Shown one piece after another: positions 1-7,206 of a DNA stretch of 43,553 bases. How positions within the stretch are numbered: the first letter of the stretch is position 1; each line of letters begins with the position of its first letter. The stretch is from Oscillospiraceae bacterium (GTDB taxonomy: Bacteria > Bacillota > Clostridia > Oscillospirales > Ruminococcaceae): NCBI GenBank assembly GCA_031266415.1, contig JAISBB010000003.1, forward strand, positions 1 to 43,553. The letters are read 5' to 3'. The notes under the pieces were generated by a model. That model was not told the origin of the DNA. It made no database searches and saw only the letters and a program-made list of their open reading frames with translations. The position numbers and the translations under genes are program-made.

Positions 1-315
1 CGTTGCATCGTCAACAGTCATAGCTCCAGAAGCAACAGAATCGGACAAAGAAGCAGTTGATGCCATAAGCACCTCTGATGCCGTTGTGCAACCTTCCCTC
101 ACACCACGCGCAGCTGCCAGGTCCGCATCCAAGTCCACTAGCCGGCGTCTCGCCGAAACAGCAGTTCCGCTCGCTTGCGCTCCTGCAAGCCGAACTCGCG
201 GGCTGAGACCTACTCGAAGCCCCAACGATGCCAGCCTTTTTCCTAACTCTAAGTTGGTTCTAGCTTGCTGAACGTTTGCGGTTAGCTGTGGAGAAATCCC
301 AGAATAAGAAGGCAT
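1..315 (-). CDS. Unrecognised protein, N-terminal 105 residues (3' end cut by window)
   Basis: The frame is open on the minus strand from an ATG at 313-315 to the window edge, with an AAAGGA-like ribosome site about 13 bases upstream. The visible protein starts MPSYSGISPQL and is rich in Ala, Leu, Ser and Arg. It has no signal peptide or membrane segment and looks helical. I recognise no family. The reading frame uses GC-ending codons such as CTG, GCG and CGG, in contrast to the AT-rich genes beside it, which suggests foreign origin or an unusual compositional constraint. It is transcribed away from thiI, which lies upstream on the same strand. The open frame and the start context support a real gene; function is unknown. 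Confidence 0.55.
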   Translation of the reverse strand, partial: MPSYSGISPQLTANVQQARTNLELGKRLASLGLRVGLSPRVRLAGAQASGTAVSARRRLVDLDADLAAARGVREGCTTASEVLMASTASLSDSVASGAMTVDDAT

Positions 316-401
316 TAAAAATCACAATCCTTTCATTTCACTTACATGCATTCATATACACTTCCATCATACTTAAATGATCGTTTTTTTTAACGAGAAC
401 T

Positions 402-1592
402 TTATAACAAAGTGTCAAATTTCTTCACCATTTGCAAAAAACTATTCGGCTGCAAACTTTCACCATCTTTCTGCAAAACAGGCCCAATAAGAGGTTGTTC
501 TGCTTTCAAAACAGCAGCAATTACTGGGTTTGTTCGCGGATGTTTTGAAGAAAAAAGAGAACAACAATCAATATGTGGTGCGGCAGATATTTCAAATGTT
601 TTTATTTTACAGGCAATTGCAACAATCTCTTGTTTGTCAAATCCAATTAACGGCCGAAACACAGGCAGTGTACAAACAGCATTCGTACAGTTTATTGCGC
701 TCGCCGTTTGACTTGCCACTTGACCTAAACTCTCTCCAGTTACCAAGGCTCCATCACCATGTGAAATCGCAATATTTTGAGCAATTCGCAGCATAAATCG
801 CCGCATAATAATGGTTGAAAGAGCTTGCGGACACAATTTTCGAATTTGCTCTTGGATATATGTAAATTCTATAGTGTGCAATGTAATTTTACCACAAAAC
901 TTTGTTAATTTTTGCACCAAATCTTCCACTTTAATTCGCGCCAATTCACTTGTGTAAGGAGGCGTTTCAAAATGCGTACAACGAACCCTCAAGCCGCGTT
1001 TTGCCATCAAAAATGCAGCAACAGGACTATCTATGCCGCCAGAAAGCAACACATTCCCTCCACCAGAACACCCAACAGGCAACCCGCCAGCACCTGGCAC
1101 CGAATCAAAAGAGATATATGCACCTTCCTTTTTAATTTCAACTCGCAAAACCAGTTCCGGTAAGTTTACGTCAACATGCAACCTTTGACAAAACTTCAAC
1201 ACATGAGCACCAATTTCTCGGCAAAGTTCTCTGGAATCTGGCAAAAAAGTTTTATCTAAGCGTTTTGCATTCACCTTAAAAGAGGTAACCGCACTCTTCT
1301 GAGCTAAATTTACACAGCACAATTTTATTGCTTCTAGATTTTTTTCGCAAAACTGGGCACGTTCCAATTTACTAATTCCAAAAACATCTCTCAGTAATCC
1401 AAAAACCTGATTCAAATCCGTTTCTGGAGCACTCGCTTTAATCACAAAAGTTGAAAGCGAATCGTTAAGAAACACTGATTGATGCTGCAATTTTTGCATA
1501 ATATTTCGGCGCAAAGCCGCAACAAACTTGCCTTTATTAAGTCCTTTCAGAACAATTTCACCAGGCCGAACCAACACCACATCTTCAACCAA
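402..1592 (-). CDS. thiI: ThiI, tRNA 4-thiouridine sulfurtransferase
   Basis: The 396-residue protein has an N-terminal ferredoxin-like/THUMP region (about 1-165) and a PP-loop ATP pyrophosphatase domain with SGGIDS at 184-189. It adenylates uridine 8 of tRNA and transfers sulfur to make 4-thiouridine. The later GESLGQVASQT segment and a conserved Cys region (about 344) are typical. There is no C-terminal rhodanese domain, as usual in Gram-positives, where a partner cysteine desulfurase delivers sulfur; iscS lies 3 kb upstream on the same strand. The start is TTG at 1590-1592, with a GGGGA ribosome site about ten bases upstream. A structured non-coding segment precedes it (about 1700-1810). 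Confidence 0.93.
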   Translation of the reverse strand: MVEDVVLVRPGEIVLKGLNKGKFVAALRRNIMQKLQHQSVFLNDSLSTFVIKASAPETDLNQVFGLLRDVFGISKLERAQFCEKNLEAIKLCCVNLAQKSAVTSFKVNAKRLDKTFLPDSRELCREIGAHVLKFCQRLHVDVNLPELVLRVEIKKEGAYISFDSVPGAGGLPVGCSGGGNVLLSGGIDSPVAAFLMAKRGLRVRCTHFETPPYTSELARIKVEDLVQKLTKFCGKITLHTIEFTYIQEQIRKLCPQALSTIIMRRFMLRIAQNIAISHGDGALVTGESLGQVASQTASAINCTNAVCTLPVFRPLIGFDKQEIVAIACKIKTFEISAAPHIDCCSLFSSKHPRTNPVIAAVLKAEQPLIGPVLQKDGESLQPNSFLQMVKKFDTLL

Positions 1593-1610
1593 ATAAATTC
1601 TTCCCCTTAA

Positions 1611-1640
1611 TTAAAATTAGCCGCAAATGCGGCCAAAAAG
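1611..1640 (-). terminator. Small hairpin with T-rich tail
   Basis: GCCGC at 1620-1624 and GCGGC at 1629-1633 form a short perfect stem, extendable to GCCGCA/TGCGGC. On the minus strand it is followed by TAATTTTAATT. It could end the upstream DUF1292 transcript or the structured RNA before thiI. It lies just ahead of the thiI ribosome site, so an attenuator role is also possible. Confidence 0.35.
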
Positions 1641-1699
1641 TAAATTAACGAACAAAAAATCACCCACCATGCCGTTTTATGGTTAAAATTAAAACCCTG

Positions 1700-1816
1700 A
1701 AGTTCAAAAATAAGGGAATGCCTTGACCACTTCACGTTTTCTCACTGGCACAATACACCAGAGACATACATCTGTGCCAAGAGACTATCCCTTCAACAAA
1801 TAACTGTTGGATTATA
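1700..1816 (-). ncRNA. Putative structured RNA or thiI leader
   Basis: Nested inverted repeats occur in this gene-free stretch. TGGCACA (1746-1752) pairs with TGTGCCA (1773-1779). TCTC (1740-1743) pairs with GAGA (1781-1784) outside it, and AAGGGA (1712-1717) pairs with TCCCTT (1788-1793) as a closing stem. On the minus strand the closing stem is followed by ATTTTTG, and a TATAAT box lies at 1811-1816 just upstream. A further CAACA/TGTTG repeat (1794-1798, 1805-1809) abuts it. It could be a small RNA of about 100 nt or a regulatory leader of thiI. I could not match it to TPP, SRP or 6S consensus motifs. Confidence 0.35.
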
Positions 1817-1865
1817 AAAAAACCATAAATATCGCACACAGCAGGTAAAAATCGAATGCTATCAA

Positions 1866-2234
1866 CTAACAACAATCGCAACCACTTTCACAACGCCCCT
1901 CGCAACCATTTTCATCTTCCACAATATCAAAAAACTCAGTAAGGCGTTCTGTAAAAAGTTTCGAAATTCGTTCAAATTCGTCATCATCATCTACCAAAAC
2001 CAAAGACTCTTCCCCATTTTCTTGCAGTGTTTTTGCAACAACTAGTTCATCTGCATGAAATTCAACATCGTTATCATCTTCCGTTGGCAACAATGCCAGA
2101 TATTTTACTTCATCAAGACACAATTCATCTAAAATTTCAAATTCATATTCTTTGTTATTTTCATCAACAAAAACAACAACTTCTGCTTCTGCCTCAAATT
2201 CACAACCATCTTCAAAATCAGCTTCTGTTCCCAT
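1866..2234 (-). CDS. DUF1292 family acidic protein with Cys-rich tail
   Basis: The protein has 122 residues, starting at the ATG at 2232-2234 behind a clear AAGGAGGA; the frame is open further upstream, but no better start is supported. The middle (about 20-95) has the DUF1292/YrzB pattern: VVVFVDENNKEYEFEIL, an acidic linker, then a short segment ending in E/D-rich helices. The family is small, cytosolic and uncharacterised in Firmicutes. The unusual part is the C-terminus, which ends in a dense run of Cys (CEGRCESGCDCC), suggesting metal or Fe-S binding. The gene sits downstream of pgm and in a unit with iscS and iscU. Confidence 0.75.
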   Translation of the reverse strand: MGTEADFEDGCEFEAEAEVVVFVDENNKEYEFEILDELCLDEVKYLALLPTEDDNDVEFHADELVVAKTLQENGEESLVLVDDDDEFERISKLFTERLTEFFDIVEDENGCEGRCESGCDCC

Positions 2235-2313
2235 TTTAAAAAGTTCCTCCTTAAAGAAACGAATTAACCACAAGTTTATCGTAACACTAACTAACAAAAA
2301 AATCAACCCTAAA

Positions 2314-2352
2314 CCCTTTTCACAATCCCCTTTTCACAATCCCCTTTTCACA
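2314..2352. repeat. 14-bp tandem repeat across the 3' end of pgm
   Basis: CCCTTTTCACAATC occurs at 2314-2327 and 2328-2341, followed by an 11-base partial copy at 2342-2352. The phosphoglucomutase stop codon (2320-2322) lies inside the array. The unit is not a multiple of three, so changes in copy number would alter the C-terminal residues and stop position of that protein. Confidence 0.85.
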
Positions 2353-4017
2353 TATACCAATTATTTCCTTCATCTGCCGTTTCAAACAGTTTGATTTTGC
2401 TGTTGCCGCTACCACATCCTTTGCAACAACAAGATAATAAAGTTTAAGCTTAGGCTCAGTTCCAGAAGGCCTTACTATTACTTGCGTTTGTTCTTCCAAA
2501 TAAAAAATCAACACATCGGAATATGGTACATCAATAGGTTTTTCTGCCTTCGCCGGGAAAATTTCCTTACTCAGTTTGTAATCCAAAATTCTAATTACTT
2601 TAAGCCCTGCCAAATTTTGCATTGCACCTGCCCGTAACCGCTGCATTATCTTAGAAATCTGCTCCATTGCACCGGCACCCTCAAAAACAAAACTCTCCGC
2701 GAAACTAAGGTAAAAGCCAAGTTCTTCATACAATCTTTCAAGACGCTTTAACAAAGTTTCTTTATTTTTGTAATAAACGCCCGCCATTTCGCAAACTAGT
2801 GCTGCCGCCAAAACACCATCTTTATCTCTAGCATGAGTGCCACAAAGGTAGCCAAAACTCTCTTCAAAGGCCAAAACAAATCCATCTAACATATTTGCAG
2901 CAGCAAGTTCATCCATTTTCCCGCAAATATTTTTGAACCCTGTTAACGTAGAATAAACAGTTAATCCATATTTTTTTGCAATTGCTTCCACCATATTTGT
3001 AGTAACAATACTCTTAATTACAAATGGAGCTGCATGAGTGTGTATTTTTTTCTTTTTGCAAAGATAATCTAGCAACAAAACACCAATATCATTCCCACTA
3101 AACAAATGGTAATTATTACCGTTTCGCTCTGCCACTCCAATTCGGTCGCAATCTGGGTCTGTTGCAAGTACAAGTTGTGCATGCTTTTGCTGTGCCAATT
3201 TTAATGCAAGTTTCCAAGCACTTAAGTCTTCTGGATTTGGAAGTTTGCAGGTTTTAAATTCCGAATCCGGCGCTTCTTGTTCTGGAACAATCAAAAGGTC
3301 ATTCACAAAAGAAAGCACATTTTTAACAGGCTTGTTCCCCACTCCATTTAAAGGTGTATAAACTAAACGAAAATCCAATGGGGTTAAGCTCAAAAAAGAA
3401 CGCACCACTTTAAAATAATCATCAATAAGGAACGAAGGAACAGTTTTAATAGTCCTACCTGCCAAATCAATGCCAAAGAAAAAAGGAACGGTTTGCGCAA
3501 TTTTTGAAATTGTGTTTGTATCTGCATCTTTTAACTGGGTACCAAATGGGCCAAACACTTTAAATCCATTATAAAACGCAGCATTGTGGCTAGCTGTTAC
3601 CATAATGCCACCAGCACAACAAAACTCTCGAACAACAAAAGAAACAATCGGTGTCGGAATAATTTCAGAGAAGATAAACGGTTCAAATCCACACGCCAGC
3701 AAAACATCTGCTGCTTCATAAGCGAAGCGTTTTGAATTTTTTCGTGAGTCAAAGCCAATAACAATTTTTTTACTTTCATTTTTCTTTTTCAAAAATAATG
3801 CAAAAGCTTTAGTAATGCGCCGAATAGTATATATATTCATCCGATTTGGCCCAACACCTAAAATCCCGCGCATCCCACCAGTTCCAAACTTAAGCTCTTC
3901 AGAAAATTGTTCAAACACTTTTTGTTGGTCATATTTTATGGTATTAAGTTCCAACACTAGCTCCGGATCTATACAATGTTGCAACCAGTTATAATATTCA
4001 TTTCGCACTTTTTCCAC
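2320..4017 (-). CDS. Phosphoglucomutase/phosphomannomutase (alpha-D-phosphohexomutase)
   Basis: This 565-residue cytosolic enzyme interconverts hexose 1- and 6-phosphates, feeding glycogen or cell-wall precursor synthesis. The phosphoserine loop TASHN is at 141-145 (Ser143), the metal loop DPDCDR at 287-292, and the sugar-phosphate-binding RPSGTEPK near residue 525. The length and motif order fit the Firmicute PgcA type. The start is GTG at 4015-4017 with AAGGAG about nine bases upstream. It lies 27 bases after iscU in the same direction. The C-terminal codons are encoded by a 14-bp tandem repeat, so the last residues may vary between strains. Confidence 0.92.
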   Translation of the reverse strand: MEKVRNEYYNWLQHCIDPELVLELNTIKYDQQKVFEQFSEELKFGTGGMRGILGVGPNRMNIYTIRRITKAFALFLKKKNESKKIVIGFDSRKNSKRFAYEAADVLLACGFEPFIFSEIIPTPIVSFVVREFCCAGGIMVTASHNAAFYNGFKVFGPFGTQLKDADTNTISKIAQTVPFFFGIDLAGRTIKTVPSFLIDDYFKVVRSFLSLTPLDFRLVYTPLNGVGNKPVKNVLSFVNDLLIVPEQEAPDSEFKTCKLPNPEDLSAWKLALKLAQQKHAQLVLATDPDCDRIGVAERNGNNYHLFSGNDIGVLLLDYLCKKKKIHTHAAPFVIKSIVTTNMVEAIAKKYGLTVYSTLTGFKNICGKMDELAAANMLDGFVLAFEESFGYLCGTHARDKDGVLAAALVCEMAGVYYKNKETLLKRLERLYEELGFYLSFAESFVFEGAGAMEQISKIMQRLRAGAMQNLAGLKVIRILDYKLSKEIFPAKAEKPIDVPYSDVLIFYLEEQTQVIVRPSGTEPKLKLYYLVVAKDVVAATAKSNCLKRQMKEIIGICEKGIVKRGL

Positions 4018-4044
4018 ACTAGGTTTTCTCCTTGGGTCTTAATA

Positions 4045-4467
4045 TTAATCTTCGCATCCTTGGCAACTTACAATTCGGCCAACAATTGGCTCGGGGTTAA
4101 TTCCCTGCTTTTTATAATAGTCTCCTATCGCCGCTTTCACAGCCTGTGCTGCCAAAACAGAACAATGTATTTTTGCCGGCGGAAGCCCATCTAAAGCTTC
4201 TAGCACAACATTATTTGTTAATGCCAACGCATTTTCTAACGAACACCCTTTTATAAGTTCCGTGGCCATAGAACTGGTTGCAATTGCAGCCCCACATCCA
4301 AAAGTCTTAAATTTAACGTCAACTATAATTGAATCTTCAATTTTAAGGAACATCTGCATTATGTCGCCACACTTTGCATTGCCAACCTCACCAACACCAT
4401 CTGCATCTACAATGCAGCCAACATTCCGCGGATTTGTAAAATGATCCATAACTTTTTTAGAATACAC
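4045..4467 (-). CDS. iscU: NifU/IscU-like Fe-S cluster scaffold protein
   Basis: The 140-residue protein has the NifU N-terminal fold. The three scaffold cysteines are visible in GNAKCGDIM, FKTFGCGAAIA and KIHCSVLAAQA. It assembles Fe-S clusters using sulfur from the cysteine desulfurase encoded just upstream and passes them to target proteins in the cytosol. A short extension ends in CQGCED, adding two more Cys. The start is GTG at 4465-4467, with GGAGGGA nine bases upstream. The iscS-iscU pairing is typical of Clostridia. Gene symbol is by similarity; nifU would serve equally. Confidence 0.9.
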   Translation of the reverse strand: MYSKKVMDHFTNPRNVGCIVDADGVGEVGNAKCGDIMQMFLKIEDSIIVDVKFKTFGCGAAIATSSMATELIKGCSLENALALTNNVVLEALDGLPPAKIHCSVLAAQAVKAAIGDYYKKQGINPEPIVGRIVSCQGCED

Positions 4468-4586
4468 AATTTATCCCTCCAATCATACAAAATTTTTCCT
4501 ACTTACCGTAATAACATTCATAATTTAATTAAACAAAAAAATTTAAGCACATTCATTCTCTGCAAAAAGCAAAACGAAATATTAAC

Positions 4587-5741
4587 TCAACTTCTCTGCC
4601 AAATCGGCGAAATTGCCCTTAATTTCTCAATTATTGGCCCACAAACATCTAAAAATTGGTGCACTTCTTGCTGTGTGTTATATTTCGAAAGACTAATACG
4701 AACAGAACCTTGCGCTGTTGCGTGGCTGAGCCCCATTGCCATTAACACATGACTAGGGTCCAGCGAACCAGAAGTGCAAGCGGACCCAGAAGAACAACAA
4801 ATTCCATTTAAATCCAAGTGCAACAATATCCCTTCGCCTTCAACACCTTCAAATGAAAAATTCAAAATATTTGGCAAGCTGTGATTTCGGCAGCCATTAA
4901 ATTTAACTTGTGGAATTTGCATAATCCCATCAAACAACAGTTCCCTTAAGCTTTGAATTTTTTCATTTTCTTTTTGCATGCAAACCATTGCTTCTTCAAT
5001 TGCACAACCAATAGCAACAATATTAGCAACATTTTCTGTGCCGGCACGCTTTCCGCTTTCTTGGCTACCACCAAACAAAAAGCTATTAAATTGAATTTCT
5101 TTATTCACATAAAGAACCCCAATCCCTTTTGGTGCATGAAATTTATGGCCAGAAAGAGATAGCATCCCGACTTTTTGTTTTTTTACATCAATAGGAAGTT
5201 TCCCCACTGCTTGCACTGCATCTGTATGGAACAAAACACCCTTCTTTGCGCAAATTTCAGCAATTTCATCAATTGGTTGAATTACTCCTGTTTCGTTATT
5301 CGCATACATAATAGAAACCAAGCTAGTGTTTTTGGTAATGTTTTTTTCCAAGTCACCCAGAGATATTCTGCCATCGTCATTCACACCCAAATAAGTTACT
5401 TTGTGTTCTTTCTCTTGATATTTCGCGGTTCTCAATACAGATACATGCTCAATTTCTGTTGTTATGAAATGAACTTGAGCTTTTCGTTTTTTTGCAATGT
5501 CAAATGCCCAATTGTTCGACTCAGATGCACAAGATGTGAAATAAATTTCGCTGGATTGCGCACCAATTGCCTTCGCCACTTGGCCTCTTGCTTTTTCAAT
5601 AGCTTCCTTAGAAAAATTTGCCGCAGAATAGATGCTAGATGGATTAAAATAAAATTGCTCTAAATATGGCAGCATCGCATCTAAAACGCTTTTTGAAACC
5701 TTTGTTGTCGCTGCATTGTCAAAATATATTAACTCTTGCAA
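4587..5741 (-). CDS. iscS: Cysteine desulfurase (NifS/IscS family)
   Basis: This 384-residue PLP enzyme removes sulfur from cysteine as enzyme-bound persulfide. It shows the FDNAATT start, HTDAVQAVGK, the PLP-lysine motif SGHKFHAPKGIG, and the mobile-loop cysteine in SSGSACTSG. It probably supplies both the adjacent scaffold protein and ThiI. The start is TTG at 5739-5741 with an AAGGA site somewhat distant upstream; no ATG lies ahead of the conserved YFDNAATT. The gap of 119 bases to iscU contains no gene and no obvious terminator. Confidence 0.93.
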   Translation of the reverse strand: MQELIYFDNAATTKVSKSVLDAMLPYLEQFYFNPSSIYSAANFSKEAIEKARGQVAKAIGAQSSEIYFTSCASESNNWAFDIAKKRKAQVHFITTEIEHVSVLRTAKYQEKEHKVTYLGVNDDGRISLGDLEKNITKNTSLVSIMYANNETGVIQPIDEIAEICAKKGVLFHTDAVQAVGKLPIDVKKQKVGMLSLSGHKFHAPKGIGVLYVNKEIQFNSFLFGGSQESGKRAGTENVANIVAIGCAIEEAMVCMQKENEKIQSLRELLFDGIMQIPQVKFNGCRNHSLPNILNFSFEGVEGEGILLHLDLNGICCSSGSACTSGSLDPSHVLMAMGLSHATAQGSVRISLSKYNTQQEVHQFLDVCGPIIEKLRAISPIWQRS

Positions 5742-5855
5742 TGTTCAATAATTCCTTCCATTTTTCGTTCGTTGCCTATACAACAAAACTTTGTTTGATT
5801 TTTGCTTTATTGTTTTATCAACAACCCAACCCAAGTAAAATGCACATTTTCTGGC

Positions 5856-7109
5856 CTATAATCTGCGATTCACTTTAATTATTTTAAAAATGAAGAAAAG
5901 TAAAATAAGTGCACCACCAATAAGCACAGGTAGTTTTTTTATTAGAGTTGCAGACAAACTAGTCGGCAGATCGTTTGCCAAAACCAAATCTGCTTGCGCT
6001 AATTGCGAATTATTCCACAGAAAAATAACACTGCCAACTTTAGTTCCCGCCTTTGCACCACCTTTAACAGATTTCGGTAAACTAAATTTTTTAACAACTT
6101 CACATCTAGGGACATCCTTTGGCAAAACCCCATAAACGTCCTCAGCAAGAACGACACGAACATGGTCTTCTTTCGCCAAAACTGTTTTAACCTCGTTTAG
6201 TGGCTCCCCTTTCTCTGCCAAAAGCTGCGCCCTAAAATTCTCAAAAATCCACTCAAGAATATTTTTCGTTTCGGGGAATGCTTGCTTAGAAAGGCATTTT
6301 TCTCGCTGTTTTTCTGCACTTGGTAATGCCCCAAGCACTACACCAATCACAAACATATCTTTCCCTTCACTATATGAAACGAAATTGTGGTAACCTGCAC
6401 ACGTACCCGTTTTTATTCCTTTAATTTTTTTATAATAATTCGAGTTGCTTTTTATTAACATTTGATTTGTTGTATAAATGCGTTGCGACAAATCACGTTT
6501 ATTTGTTGGCGGCATTTCATATGTGACCTTTGAAACCATTTCGGCAAGCAATGGGTTCTTAATTAACGCACGTGCAAACAAATACACATCGCTAGCAGTT
6601 GAATAATTTTTGTCACTCAATCCATGTGGATCAACGAAATGTGTATTAGAAGCACCCAGCTCTTTTGCTTTTTGATTCATTAAAACAACAAAATTTGGAA
6701 TACTGCCGTTCCCAACATAACATGCTAAAATGCTTGCAGCTTCACAAGCCGAAGCTATAAGCGCTGCATGCAACAAATCAATTGCACGACACTTTTCTTC
6801 TACCACAATTCCAACAGAAGATGCATGTTGACCGTGAAGTTCATCAAAAATAGAACTTGTTGCAGTTATTTCCACATTTAAATTGTTAATTTTATCAATA
6901 GCAACTAAAGCCATTACAATTTTAGCCAAAGAAGCAACCTGCATTTTTGAATTTTCATTTTTAGCAAACAAAACATTCCCCGTTTTTGAATCCACAAAAA
7001 AACATGATTGTGCGTATTCCACAACAGGGGACTTCTCATAGGCCCAAGCTTCATTTAAAGAAAATACAAGTAAAATAACAAGCCCCATTATGCGCTTTAT
7101 TTTACACAT
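5856..7109 (-). CDS. D-alanyl-D-alanine carboxypeptidase (DacF/PBP5-like, peptidase S11)
   Basis: The 417-residue protein has a signal peptide (about 1-23, ending NEAWA), a serine DD-peptidase domain with SLAK at 60-63 (Ser60 nucleophile) and KTG at 233-235, a PBP5 C-terminal beta domain, and a C-terminal membrane helix (about 390-410). It trims the terminal D-Ala of peptidoglycan stem peptides outside the cell. The usual SxN motif reads SAC at 120-122, so the Asn is replaced by Cys; an SxC motif is known in Streptomyces K15 peptidase, so activity is still likely. It lies downstream of the clpE-like gene. Confidence 0.9.
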   Translation of the reverse strand: MCKIKRIMGLVILLVFSLNEAWAYEKSPVVEYAQSCFFVDSKTGNVLFAKNENSKMQVASLAKIVMALVAIDKINNLNVEITATSSIFDELHGQHASSVGIVVEEKCRAIDLLHAALIASACEAASILACYVGNGSIPNFVVLMNQKAKELGASNTHFVDPHGLSDKNYSTASDVYLFARALIKNPLLAEMVSKVTYEMPPTNKRDLSQRIYTTNQMLIKSNSNYYKKIKGIKTGTCAGYHNFVSYSEGKDMFVIGVVLGALPSAEKQREKCLSKQAFPETKNILEWIFENFRAQLLAEKGEPLNEVKTVLAKEDHVRVVLAEDVYGVLPKDVPRCEVVKKFSLPKSVKGGAKAGTKVGSVIFLWNNSQLAQADLVLANDLPTSLSATLIKKLPVLIGGALILLFFIFKIIKVNRRL

Positions 7110-7206
7110 TACTCACGCAAACTTCCTTAATCCATTAAAATTTAAAGCTCACTTATCATCAATTAAAATCGGTGCACACTCCCAAGCTAAGATTCCCTTT
7201 TTGAAT

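Noticed and set aside
1593..1865. TPP riboswitch upstream of thiI
   Set aside because: The thi-box core (CUGAGA and the ACCUGAUCUGG-type segment) is missing, and ThiI here lacks the rhodanese domain, so a tRNA role is more likely.
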